Source: Tiliqua scincoides (taxonomy: Eukaryota; Chordata; Lepidosauria; Squamata; Scincidae). Taken from it: 64,000 nt of DNA. Both the position numbers and the translations under genes were made by a program. How positions within the stretch are numbered: position 1 is the stretch's first letter; each line of letters opens with the position of its first letter. Positions 54,346 through 64,000 of this stretch are shown here, in pieces. The stretch covers positions 101,936,659 to 102,000,658 of the forward strand of contig NC_089822.1 of assembly GCF_035046505.1 (NCBI RefSeq), given 5' to 3'. Under the pieces are notes generated by a model. The model had not been told where the DNA came from and did not search any database. It saw nothing but the letters and a program-made list of their open reading frames with translations.

Positions 54346-54769
54346 TTCCGCACTATCCAAAGACAGGAAATGGGACTCTGTGCCATAGCTTACTCTAAGA
54401 CAGATATGAAAGGCCTCATCCTAGCTAGCAGCTTGGAGATTAATTTCATATTATAGAGCATGATGAGACATTCACTGGCCATGGAGAATAGGCAAGCAGT
54501 AGCGTGGAAGCTTCTCAGATCCGTATTCCAGCAGTATTCATAAGAGAAGCAATGGCCAAGCTGCACACCATGAAAGAGTCTGAAGTGTGCCTTGAATACT
54601 AAGCCACAAGATTGGATACACGTGTCATACTCTATGCCCCTCAGAGTGATGAAGTCTCATAAAGCACTGGTGTGCAAACACACCTGCCAAGATACTAGTA
54701 GTAACACAGTCTACACTGGGATTCCCCAGTACTACCCCCAGTAGGACCAACAGTTGCATAACTACAGGC

Positions 54770-55045
54770 ATATGTCGCTTAACAACCTTCCGCTTAACAA
54801 CGGATCACATATATGACAGTGGTCAAAGCACAACAAAGAGGCAATCAGGTAAACCATAGCCTGCAGCAGAGTGTCTGTTTACACAACAAAGAGGCTCTTA
54901 ATGCAAAGAAGAGGCAATCTTATCTCCACTAGCCTGTGCAGCCAGCTAGTGTCTGGCAGGGTGTCTGTTTACACAACAAAGGCATGAGATTGGGTTGAAT
55001 GTTCACTCAACAACCTAATCACATAACAATGGGATTGGGAGAATG
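54770..55045. mobile_element. Possible mariner-type element
   Basis: TACAGGCATATGTCGCTTAACAACC is a typical start of Tc1/mariner-related repeats. GTGTCTGTTTACACAACAAA occurs twice (about 54870 and 54960). The right end is not clear. Confidence 0.4.
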
Positions 55046-55175
55046 TATCCCCATTAAGAGATGCACATCTATATTCTGAAGGCATCACTATTGTCTTGAA
55101 AGCACACATAATCTCATCCTGATCTACCTAGCAAAGGGGGAACTGAAACAAGGGGATGGGGAAAAATTAACTAGG

Positions 55176-55275
55176 CCAGTGGTTCTCAAATTAGCACTGG
55201 GACCCACTTTTAAGAATGAGAATCTGTCGGGACCCATCAGAAGTGATGTCATGACCAGAAGTGACATCATCAAGC
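55176..55275 (+). mobile_element. Truncated hAT, GTTCTCAAAC family
   Basis: CAGTGGTTCTCAAATTAGCA, GACCCATCAGAAGTGATGTC and GACATCATCAAGCAG: the left 100 bp of the family. Confidence 0.75.
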
Positions 55276-55729
55276 AGTGGCTTAAGGGCACCATTTTATG
55301 AGTCATGGTTCCCTCAAGTCTTCCAGGCATGTGACAGCACGCCTGAAGCCTCTGCTTTCCTGTATGCAGAGGCAAGTTCCCTTTCTCCAGGGCATTGGGA
55401 GAAAGTGCTGGTTCTGTTGCTGGTCAGCCTGAGAGAAATTTTGGGAAATCCCTGGGGCACCTGTTTCTCCCCCAGGATAAGATTCTTGACAAGATTCTCC
55501 AGGAGTAGAATGCCTTGCCAGTGTCCCAGGAAGCACAAAATTTAGTGCGAGTCTGGACCAGACCAGCTTATGGAGCAGACAGTGGCTGACAAACTGGGAC
55601 AGCACATAATAGCTATAGCTTTTTCTATAGCTAGGACCTGTTTCAGGAGGACAGAGTGATTCTCCACACCAACTGTACCTGCCTCCCCAATGTTAATTCT
55701 GTGTTCCACAGATCTGAAGAGGTATCTTT

Positions 55730-56110
55730 CTGCCCAAATCTCATCCTAGGGAGCGGCACATTTTGGGTGTGTTCAGGTCTGTGAGTTTTTTATAGCTCCA
55801 GGACCTCTACCTTCAGATGCGCAGAAGCTATGTTTGTGTCATACAAGGCAAACAAATGTTCTTTTCACCATCCACCATCTGCAGATCAGTAAGGTGATAG
55901 TAGAGGCCTACAAGGCTCATGGGATGGAGCCACCTCAGGGCATAGTTGCTCAATCGCTAAGGGGTGTTGCTACTTGCAACATTCAGGTCGTTTCCATCCT
56001 TAGGGGTGATGTTTGGAGTGGCCACCTGGAGCTCCCCCCATATGTTCATAAAGTACTACTAGATAGATGCCTATGCTTCCAGGTATGCAGCATTTGCTAG
56101 GCACGTGCTT
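55730..56110 (+). mobile_element. DIRS-like retrotransposon fossil (tyrosine recombinase region)
   Basis: Part of a DIRS-type element: the stretch resembles the end of its tyrosine recombinase (PPQGIVAQSLRGVA and a following SGHLELPPYVHK, compare the family pattern PPxGIxAHSxR and W..FxxHY). It is broken and old, with more than one break, and neither terminus was found. GGACTGACCCTGCCATG occurs at 56189 and 56651 and may be related terminal sequence. Confidence 0.5.
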
Positions 56111-57232
56111 CAGAGCGTAGTTTCAGACGCTTCTGGCAACTCCCACCCCTTAGGAGGCACAGCTTGGGCATGCCCCAGATGACAAGGACTGACCCTGCCA
56201 TGGAGATCCCATCGGAGAACAGGAAAACTTTGACTTACTGGTGAATCCCCTTTCACAGTGGTCTCCATGGCAGGGTCAATCTGCCCACTCTCACAGCCTG
56301 AAGCACATGAAAAAAAAGACAGCAAACACAAAGTGATGGGGTGGAAGAAGATAAGGATGAAACATCCCTGACAGATTGTCATTAGGTCCCTGAATTGAGG
56401 TATAGTATAGTCCTAGTCTTTCTTGGTCCAGAACCATATTAGATTTAATTTATCAGAATTCAGCCACATGGCCTTTTAACACACCACACTTCAAGGATAG
56501 ACATCTACCCAAGAAATTCCGAAGCAGAACTGATCTGGGGAGAGGCCAGCAAGGCTTTTGTAGTCTGAGGAATTGAAGGAGCCCCTCCCCTCAGAAAGAC
56601 TTTGTAACCTGACTTGCCTGCCTGAGAGGGAGGAGCTTCCCAGATGAGAAGGACTGACCCTGCCATGACGACCACCAAGGAGGTGGATGCACTGATAAGT
56701 CCACATCTCCCCTTTTTTTGGGAACTGATCAAAAGGATTTCTCTTTCTTGGAATAAAGCAGTGAGGTGTGACCCTAATTAAGGCCAGGTACCATCCCTCA
56801 CATAACATAGGAAGTACCAGGGAGCATTAATTTTCCTTCAGCACCATGGCAGTGACTTTACCCTGGGCTCAAAGGTCAAAGGACCCAAGTTTCTGTGAAG
56901 TTATGGCTCTAAAGAGCATGTGTTTTGGGGTGGCATTTAGGTGCTCTAGTATTGCTTCAAACCGGGCCTGTGTTTTGCCAAACGGTAACAAGAAATTTCA
57001 ATCCATTTCTCTTTCTTTGCACACTTTCAAGGGTACATACAATGTTATATAGGACCTCTGGCCCCGTGGTTAGCTGCTGTATTCCACTTTAGAGACTTGC
57101 TCAGATCCATCCCCTCACAGCCAGGCCCAGGCCTTCTCTCATTCCTGCCTAATTCCAGAAAAGAAAGACACAAGCCTCATTGTGTTGTCCTCATTACTCT
57201 TTTGAGAGGTGAACAGTGAGGACATACGCACT
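56111..57232. other. Intergenic, no gene seen
   Basis: Apart from the duplicated GGACTGACCCTGCCATG motif nothing was supported. Confidence 0.4.
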
Positions 57233-57480
57233 ACCTAGAGCAGGGGTGCTCACACTTTTTTGGCTCGAGAGCTACTTTGAAACCCAGCAAGGCCCGGAGA
57301 TCTACCAGGGGGGAAGGAAGCGTCTGACAGACACCGCCATCAGAGCGACTCCATCTCAAACTCCCGCCCTTCCCCCATTCCGCTACGGTGCCCCAGGAAG
57401 CGCCTCAGTCCAGTGCAGCCCAGCTCCCCCTCCCGCCGCTGCCCACTTTAGCTCCTGCTCTTCCCGCATGCAGCACCACG

Positions 57481-57523
57481 AAACTGATGAAACTGACTAG
57501 AGTCTAGTCAGTTTCATCAGTTT
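57481..57523. repeat. Perfect hairpin, 21-bp arms
   Basis: AAACTGATGAAACTGACTAG A, one central G, then the exact reverse complement. Confidence 0.95.
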
Positions 57524-57585
57524 TGTTGCTGCATGCCTGAAGAGCAGCTAAAGTGTCAGTTTCAGTGTCAGTTTAGTGTCAGCTA

Positions 57586-57628
57586 AATATGTCAGTTTCG
57601 TCTAGTCACTAGACGAAACTGACATATT
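57586..57628. repeat. Perfect hairpin, 21-bp arms, related to the first
   Basis: The left arm contains TATGTCAGTTTCGTCTAGT, one central C, then the exact reverse complement. It shares CTAGT and GTCAGTTTC with the hairpin at 57481. Confidence 0.95.
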
Positions 57629-57770
57629 AACAGTTTGGAGAGACAGGGCTCCGCGATCTACTCATTTTGCCTCGCGATCTACCAGTAGATTGCGATCCAC
57701 CTATTGAGCACCACTGACATAGAGCAACTCCATTACTCTTTTGCCCATGGTCTCAGCTAGTTCATGAACA

Positions 57771-59140
57771 AAAGAACATAAGAAGAGCCCCACTGGATCA
57801 GGCCATAGGCCCATCTAGTCCAGCTTCCTGTATCTCACAGCAGCCCACCAAATGCCCCAGGGAGCACACCAGATAACAAGAGACCTCATCCTGGTGCCCT
57901 CCCTTGCAACTGGTATTCTGACTAGCCCATTTCAAAAATCAGGAGGTTGCACATACACATCATGGCTTGCAACCCATAATGGATTTTTCCTCCAGAAACT
58001 TGTCCAATCCGCTTTTAAAGGCATCCAGGCCAGATGCCATCACCATATCCTGTGGCAAGGAGTTCCACAGATCAACCATACGCTGAGTAACTAAATATTT
58101 ACTTTTGTCTATTCTAACTCTCCCAACACTCAATTTTAGCGGATGTCCCCTGGTTCTGGTGTTATGTGAGAGTATAAAGAGTATCTCTCTATCCAATGTC
58201 CCCCCTCAGTCATCTCTTTTCTAGGCTGAAGAGGCCCAAACGCCGTAGCCTTTCCTCGTAAGGAAGGTGCCCCAGCCCCGTAATCATCTTAGTCGCTCTC
58301 TTTTGCACCTTTTCCATTTCCACTGTCTTTTTTGAGATGCGGCAACCAGAATTGGACACAATACTCCAGGTGTGGCCTTACCATCGATTTGTACAACGGC
58401 ATTATAATATTAGCCGTTTTGTTCTCAATACGTTTGCTAATGATCCCAAGCATAGAATTGGCCTTCTTTTTCTGCCGCCACACACTGGGTCGACACTTTC
58501 ATTGACCTGTCCACCACCACCCCCAGATCTCTCTCCTGATCTGTCACAGACAGCTCAGAACCCATCAGCCTATATCTAAAGTTTTGATTTTTTGCCCCAA
58601 TGTGCATGATCTTACACTTACTTACATTGAAACACATCTGCCATTCTGCTGCCCATTCTGCCAGTCTGGAGAGATCCTTCTGGAGCTCCTCTTAATCATT
58701 TCTGGTCTTCACCACTTGGAAAAGTTTGGTGTCGTCTGCAAACTTTGCCACCTCACTGCTCACCCCTGTCTCCAGGTCATTTACGAAGAGGTTGAAAAGC
58801 ACCGGTCCCAGGACAGATCCTTGGGGCACACTGCTTTTCACCTCTCTCCATTGTGAAAAGTGCCCATTGACACCCACTCTGTTTCCTGGTCTTCAACCAG
58901 TTCTCAATCCATGAGAGGACCTGTCTTCTAATTCCCTGACTGTGGAGATTTTTTAGTAGCCTTTGGTGAGGGACCGTGTCAAACGCCTTCTGAAAGTCCA
59001 GATATATAATGTCCACGGGTTCTCCCGCATCCACATGCCTGTTGACCTTTTCAAAGAATTGTAAAAGGTTTGTGAGGCAAGACTTACCCTTACAGAAGCC
59101 ATGCTGATTCTCCGTCAGCAAGGCCTGTTCGTCTATGTTC
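57771..59140 (-). mobile_element. CR1 LINE, 1.4 kb, decayed reverse transcriptase
   Basis: From the octamer end at 57771 backwards the - strand gives [50 protein letters not shown], the catalytic [48 protein letters not shown] and ENQHGFCKGKSCLTNLLQFF. These are the CR1 RT blocks in order, split over several frames by small indels and stops. 5' truncated before the endonuclease. Confidence 0.95.
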
Positions 59141-59990
59141 ATGACACAGCTTTGCTCTGGGAGGAACGCAGCAGGCATCAGCACTCCTTTTCTAGTTCTA
59201 GGTCTTTTGATCCTGGAGCTAGAATTAGAGGCTAGCAGGAAGCTTTCAGAATATGAGAAATTGGAAATGCCATCAAGCTGCTCTATAAGAACTTCTGACC
59301 TATTGAGGACAAGCAACATTAGAGCACCAGGAGTAATTCAGCTTATGAATCCTCTGCAGGTGTTCCACAGACCCAGCTTAAGTGTCCTGTATTTTAGAGC
59401 AGGTTAAGAAAAGCAAGAGGATCCTCCAACAACCCCTCTCATTTAAACAGTTTCCACAGTAAAATTAGGCAGCTCAGTCGTTCCCACAGAACAGTGCTGT
59501 TCAACTGCTGCAGACTGCCACAAGAGACAAGTTGCTTCAGTGATCAGAAACTCACCAGCTCCCAGTGTTCTTCGCCTGCAATCTGTTGTGCTTCCTCTCA
59601 TGTATGATCTCAACTCTTTGCTACTGTACTGTGAGCAGCACCAAGCTATAACAGATTGCTGGGGGGGGGGGATGACTCCACCCCAATAACCAAGACATTC
59701 TTTTACAGCTCCTTTGTTGTGGCCTGTACATGACAGGTTGCTCATAACTCCTTACGAAGGTGAAATGGCTAGACTTCCTTCAGCAAGATTCCATTTTTAA
59801 TGTGCACTCCTTTTGTATTAAACCTACTCAGTGAAAACCATATTGTATCTTCTCAGTCAAGTATGAAGGATTTCTATGAGAATATGTATAGCCTGGATAA
59901 CTGAAAGCCACTAGAGCATGTATTCCATAGGCTAGTCCAAATTTCTTGGCAAGTCACCTCTAGGTGGTCTTTCGCTGATGCCTTTATAAA
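59141..59990. other. Intergenic, no gene seen
   Basis: A G run near 59661; no supported gene or named repeat. Confidence 0.4.
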
Positions 59991-62900
59991 AAAAACAAAA
60001 CAGTTAGTGTTCAGTTGCCATTTTCCAATTTTAAAAACCCTCCTCTGCCTCTACAGCAATTATGTATCAGAGCAAGGAGCAGGTGCATCTTGGCTCTAGT
60101 GTGCATGCATGGAGAAACACATATACATACACACAGCCATTTCACACACTATAGCTGGGAATAATTGTGTTGAACAGTTTAATATTATAGGACAATTATG
60201 TTTTTTTCCAGTATATCTGTAGCAAAAATAACACACTCTCCTTGCTTTAAATTGGTGCAGGACATGTTACTGTAGATAAAATACATCATACAGCAGGGAA
60301 AGAAGAGTCTCCAGCAACATGCAATAACGAGGGAGCAATCCTTGGTGTGAACACAGGCATCACAAGTACACAATCATGGTCCTATTTTCGTTTGCCAAAT
60401 CATCCACACATGACAAAGGGACAGATATTGCTCTGGTTTTAGTACCCTCACATGTATATATTTGTGTTAATACCAGCTGTGTAGGACCCTTGAACACCAC
60501 TCCCACATAGAACAAAGACAGCAGTGACACAGTGGGTTATAAGACAGAACAGAACCCCTGCAATGCTTCTCTCATTTCCTTTTAATCCCCTGCTTACATA
60601 TTTATTTTGACAGAAGTAGTACAAAGGCAAGTTCAGTTGTGTGTATTGATGGATACATAAGCTCCTCCCATTGCTTCTAGTTACTCTTTTGTATCCACTG
60701 ATTGGGTGTGCTTTGCCCTGCCCCAAGAGCCTGCCTGGGGGGCAACACACTTATTTAGGGCTCTTCTCTTGCAGTCTAGTATGTTCCACATCAGATGCAG
60801 GGAAAGGAGTCCATTTTCCAGAGACCTTAAGTCCAACACCCACTTCTCCCCCCTCCCAGCAGTACATTTGACTGGGTATGCCTGAACAGACTTGTGCACT
60901 CCCAACTGCAGGAGCTGGAAGTGCAAGTACAACTCCGATTGTTTCCACAGCTGTGCCCTAAAGTGAATTTGGAAAACTACATTCCAAGTATTTGGTTATC
61001 TGGACAGTTGATTCTGTTCACAATGAGGGTCTTGGTGTATTTAGCCACTTGTGCTAAAAAAAATCTATAAAGTATTACACCAATGGATAAACTAAGCATG
61101 AGATGGATGTTTAGGCTCTCATGAGGGGTTACTCTGGCTCAGCCGCTTGCTGAGGCTAAAGCTTTCCCATGCTATTACTCAGCATTTTGTTGACACATGT
61201 ACATATCAAGTACAAAGTATCACTCGTATCCTACAGGGAATATGCAAGCCTCATCTGGTATGGTGTAGTTTTATTTTAATCTACTGAACCAGGAAGCAAG
61301 AACAGCACTGCACTTGCAGATGTAGCAAGAATCACAGTCGGGTCTATACCACAGTCAAGACTACAGACTCTGTTGCAACTATCCATATATGGCACAGACT
61401 TCCATTGCTCATGACCCCTGTAGCATCTGTACCAAATCATTTCAGCCTGGCTTTTTTTGGTCTCACCACTGCAAACAGAACCACCCATCCCTCCAGACTC
61501 AGACAGATGGACCAGACTCATTCAGGTGGCAGAAAAGTGTTTGTTAGCAGAGATTGTTAGGAGTACATGAGCTGGTAATTATACATGCCAGAGGAAAGGT
61601 TACAGCTACGTTCCTCAAAGACAGAAAACACACATGCGTGAGAAAGCAGCTGACGTCCTGTGCATAGAGAAAGTAGTCCTTTGCTTTAGGCACAGAGGGC
61701 CTCGGGGGTGGGGGGTTGGGTGTACTTTTTGCCCATGCATAAAGAGATGGAGCAGTGGAGAGGTAGAAGGGGAAGAGGCGCAACAGACAACACCCATGAG
61801 AACAGACAAGAAAAGCAGAAGAAAGCAGCCAGGAGGGCTTCTCTCAAGGTGGCAGCAGATCAACCCAAACTCTTGTCCAGGAGAGATCAAGGGGGACCTG
61901 TACACTTTCCTGCGCTTCCTCTCATATTGACAGCAGCAGCATGATCAGAGCAGGGTTCCTCTTCGGCTGTTGTACTTCCATCAGCACAGTTCCACTGAGA
62001 TGGGAGAGGTTTGTTCAAAGAAGATGGGAGCTTCGTTCCTGTTCTTCTCCATCATCCCCCAAGGTGGAGAAAGATGGGAAATTGCAAAGAGATGGACTCT
62101 GCAAATGAAATACTGGTGCACGGCAGTGAGCATGCAAAAAATCAGCTCCTTCGCAGCATGCTAAGGGGGAGAATAGAGACTATCCCTAGCACACCTGGAT
62201 TAAGAACTTGGCAGACAATCACAGACCAGACAAAATTGCTTTGAGGACCAAGCTCTGCCCATAGGCCATCCATTGATAATCACTGTCCTACAATCACAGC
62301 CTCTGCACTCCTTGGTCTCTCTCTAGCCAAACCCTGCTTCAAACTATATGCAAAGAGATGTCTGTGTGCCCCACCTCCCTGCAGGCCTCCAAGAACATGT
62401 TTCATAGTTGCACCATTGCCCATTTGGCAGACATGGCAGTGCCCACTCAGGAGCATAGACAAGCTCACAAATTACTCTGAACTCCTTTCAACTAGAAGCA
62501 ACACAACCGCAACAGCATGTTGGGTAGCAAATCAGCATGTAGTTATACATACACGCTCACCACTCTGACATCAGTGTCAAGTGATGACCAGCATGGTGAA
62601 GACTGTTAGCACCTAAACTAGGAGTGATGGGAGGCATATGTGAATCAGAATTAGGAACTATGCCAGTGTTCTCAAGCCATCTCTTAAAATCAGACAACGC
62701 CTATCATCTTGCAGTGCAACTACCTCCAAGAGCAAATCCTCCTCGTTATTCCCATCAAGTGAGAGGCAAGAGACAAAAACAGAGATCTCAAACACACAAC
62801 TGATATTGAACTGCTGTACTTACTCTTCAACTAAGGAGCGGGCAATGTGGAATTTACTATTCCAGTGGTAAACCATCTCATTGCCAGAATGTGGTCAAGC

Positions 62901-63642
62901 ATGCCTCACAGTGATAAGAGTACACATTTTAGCTCACTTCTAGTTCCAACTCTATGAGGACTATAGTGCTCATTATATGGTTAGTAGTGGCAAATCTGCT
63001 TTGGTAACCAGAGAATGAACCAAACCAACATCCATGGGTTGTACTACATCCGTGAGGGCAAGTGTTGCCACAAGGACAATAATGGAAGATGCCAGTCTTT
63101 AGAAAACTAGATTTGTGCAGACAGAGCAGCCATGATCATGAGCTTAGACCTCAAAGGCTGAAGAACACACCAATTCTGGATCACAATATCAAAATTGTGT
63201 GTCTGGCCACAGGGCTGGGCCCCCCCCCCCGGACCTCCCTCGTCCAATTATTTCTAGAAAGCCAGGGCAAATACCTTGCAACAGTATTGCAAGAGAAATG
63301 ATGGCTATAGCATGCCTCAAACAGTATGTGAAACCTGTGTATTATTAAGAAGGCACCAGCCCGCCCTACAAACATACACACCTCTTCCACTACGCCCACT
63401 GCTACCCTCCAAAGAGTTAGCCTTCTCAAGGGCTGCAGCGTCTGTGAAGGGGTTCAACTCAAATCTGGAAAGAGTGCATTAAAGTCTCATATGGAAGGCA
63501 AACAAAACTAAAGGAAAACTGATGTCAAAGCCAGAATGAAGGGAGAAAGAAAAGAGAAGGAGGAACAAGGACAATAAAGGGAGAAGAGAAAGGGAGTCTA
63601 CAGACTGGAAGGGGGAGGAGAAAAGGGGAGGGGACCACATTC
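59991..63642 (-). other. VAMP1: Probable 3' untranslated region of VAMP1
   Basis: Directly downstream of the VAMP1 stop on the - strand. About 3.6 kb in which I find no transposon ends, unlike the rest of the window. Candidate poly(A) signals (AATAAA on the - strand) lie at 60601-60606 and about 61269-61275; the true 3' end is not fixed. Mammalian VAMP1 also has a long 3' UTR. Confidence 0.45.
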
Positions 63643-63659
63643 TCAGGAGAAAAAGTAGA
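63643..63659 (-). CDS. VAMP1: VAMP1 last coding exon (C-terminal residues)
   Basis: On the - strand a strong pyrimidine tract (CTTTTCTTTTCCTGCTGTCCCCAG) precedes TC TAC TTT TTC TCC TGA. With the C from the previous exon this gives LYFFS and stop, close to the IYFFT end of mammalian VAMP1 and different from VAMP2 (VYFST). Too short for any reading-frame search; it is called from splice sites and phase. The intron is 320 bp. Confidence 0.7.
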
Positions 63660-63979
63660 CTGGGGACAGCAGGAAAAGAAAAGGAGAAAACAAGAGGGCA
63701 CGTTACACCAACCAACCCACACTTGAGGACAGAGGCTGCTGAACATCCAGGAAGGACCCCCCCCCCCAATATTGCCAAGCCTCTGTCTCTCATCCAGCTA
63801 GCAAAAACATCCCATTATCCCAAAGAGCACCAGGCTCACATATTCCATTGGTCTTTGCCTTCACTCAGATGAGAGAGTGGATACCATTTTCAACACCTAG
63901 AAATGGCAGGCAGGTGGTGCTCTTTATCCAGTAGTTGTGGCTCACAAACCCAGTTATCCTGGTGCCCTATGGTACTTAC

Positions 63980-64000
63980 GTGCAATTGCAATCACCACAA
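63980..64000 (-). CDS. VAMP1: VAMP1 penultimate coding exon, partial (cut by window edge)
   Basis: On the - strand the window opens with TT GTG GTG ATT GCA ATT GCA C and then GTAAGTACC, a near-consensus donor. The codons give VVIAIA, the end of the single membrane anchor of a synaptobrevin. Joined to the exon at 63659 it reads VVIAIALYFFS. VAMP1 is the vesicle SNARE of synapses that pairs with syntaxin and SNAP-25. The SNARE helix itself lies outside the window, so the assignment rests on the anchor, the intron position and the known linkage of VAMP1 and SCNN1A in human 12p13. Confidence 0.65.

Larger units (their letters stand above)
57241..57716. mobile_element. Non-autonomous hAT, GGGGTGCTCAC family
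   Basis: CAGGGGTGCTCACACTTTTT and GAGCACCACTG, flanked by ACCTAGAG / ACATAGAG (7 of 8). Same ends as the transposase-bearing 7163-8218 element, but its interior is a GC-rich block and two perfect hairpins. Confidence 0.85.

Overview
The window is vertebrate nuclear DNA, most likely from a squamate reptile (lizard or snake). It has a split gene with GT-AG introns, CR1 LINEs with the reptile-type 3' end and TTCTTATG octamer tail, Sauria-type and tRNA-headed SINEs, 5S-rRNA-headed SINEs, a BovB-like tail and many non-autonomous hAT elements. I cannot fix the species or family.

Two host genes can be supported. SCNN1A, the alpha subunit of the epithelial sodium channel, lies on the + strand from 32858 to about 53800. 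Twelve coding exons (32872-53541) join in frame into a 632-residue protein with the HG gating motif, TM1, two furin sites, the cysteine-rich ectodomain, the GSS selectivity filter, TM2 and a cytoplasmic tail with an altered PY motif. At the right edge, on the - strand, are the last two coding pieces of a synaptobrevin, most likely VAMP1 (63980-64000 and 63643-63659). The repeat-poor stretch below it (about 60000-63642) is probably its 3' untranslated region. SCNN1A and VAMP1 therefore converge tail to tail.

Region by region: 1-32800 is intergenic and full of transposon copies. It holds two 5'-truncated copies of one LINE (2130-2576, 12179-13045), a 5S-headed SINE with the same 3' tail (18502-18653), a large nested hAT block (5681-8464), dated hAT insertions with 8-bp target duplications, Harbinger-like MITEs with GGGCCCAATCC ends, TTAA-flanked MITEs and an L1 fossil. 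32858-53800 is SCNN1A, whose introns hold a three-level nest (hAT containing a Tigger-like element containing a 5S SINE, 37489-38264), CR1 copies and more hATs. 53800-60000 is intergenic, with a DIRS-like fossil, a hAT with two perfect hairpins and a 1.4-kb CR1 remnant. 60000-64000 is the VAMP1 3' end.

The most interesting mobile-element story is the LINE/5S-SINE pair. Both LINE copies and both 5S SINE copies end in the same 33-nt tail, and in the LINE that tail overlaps the ancestral stop codon.
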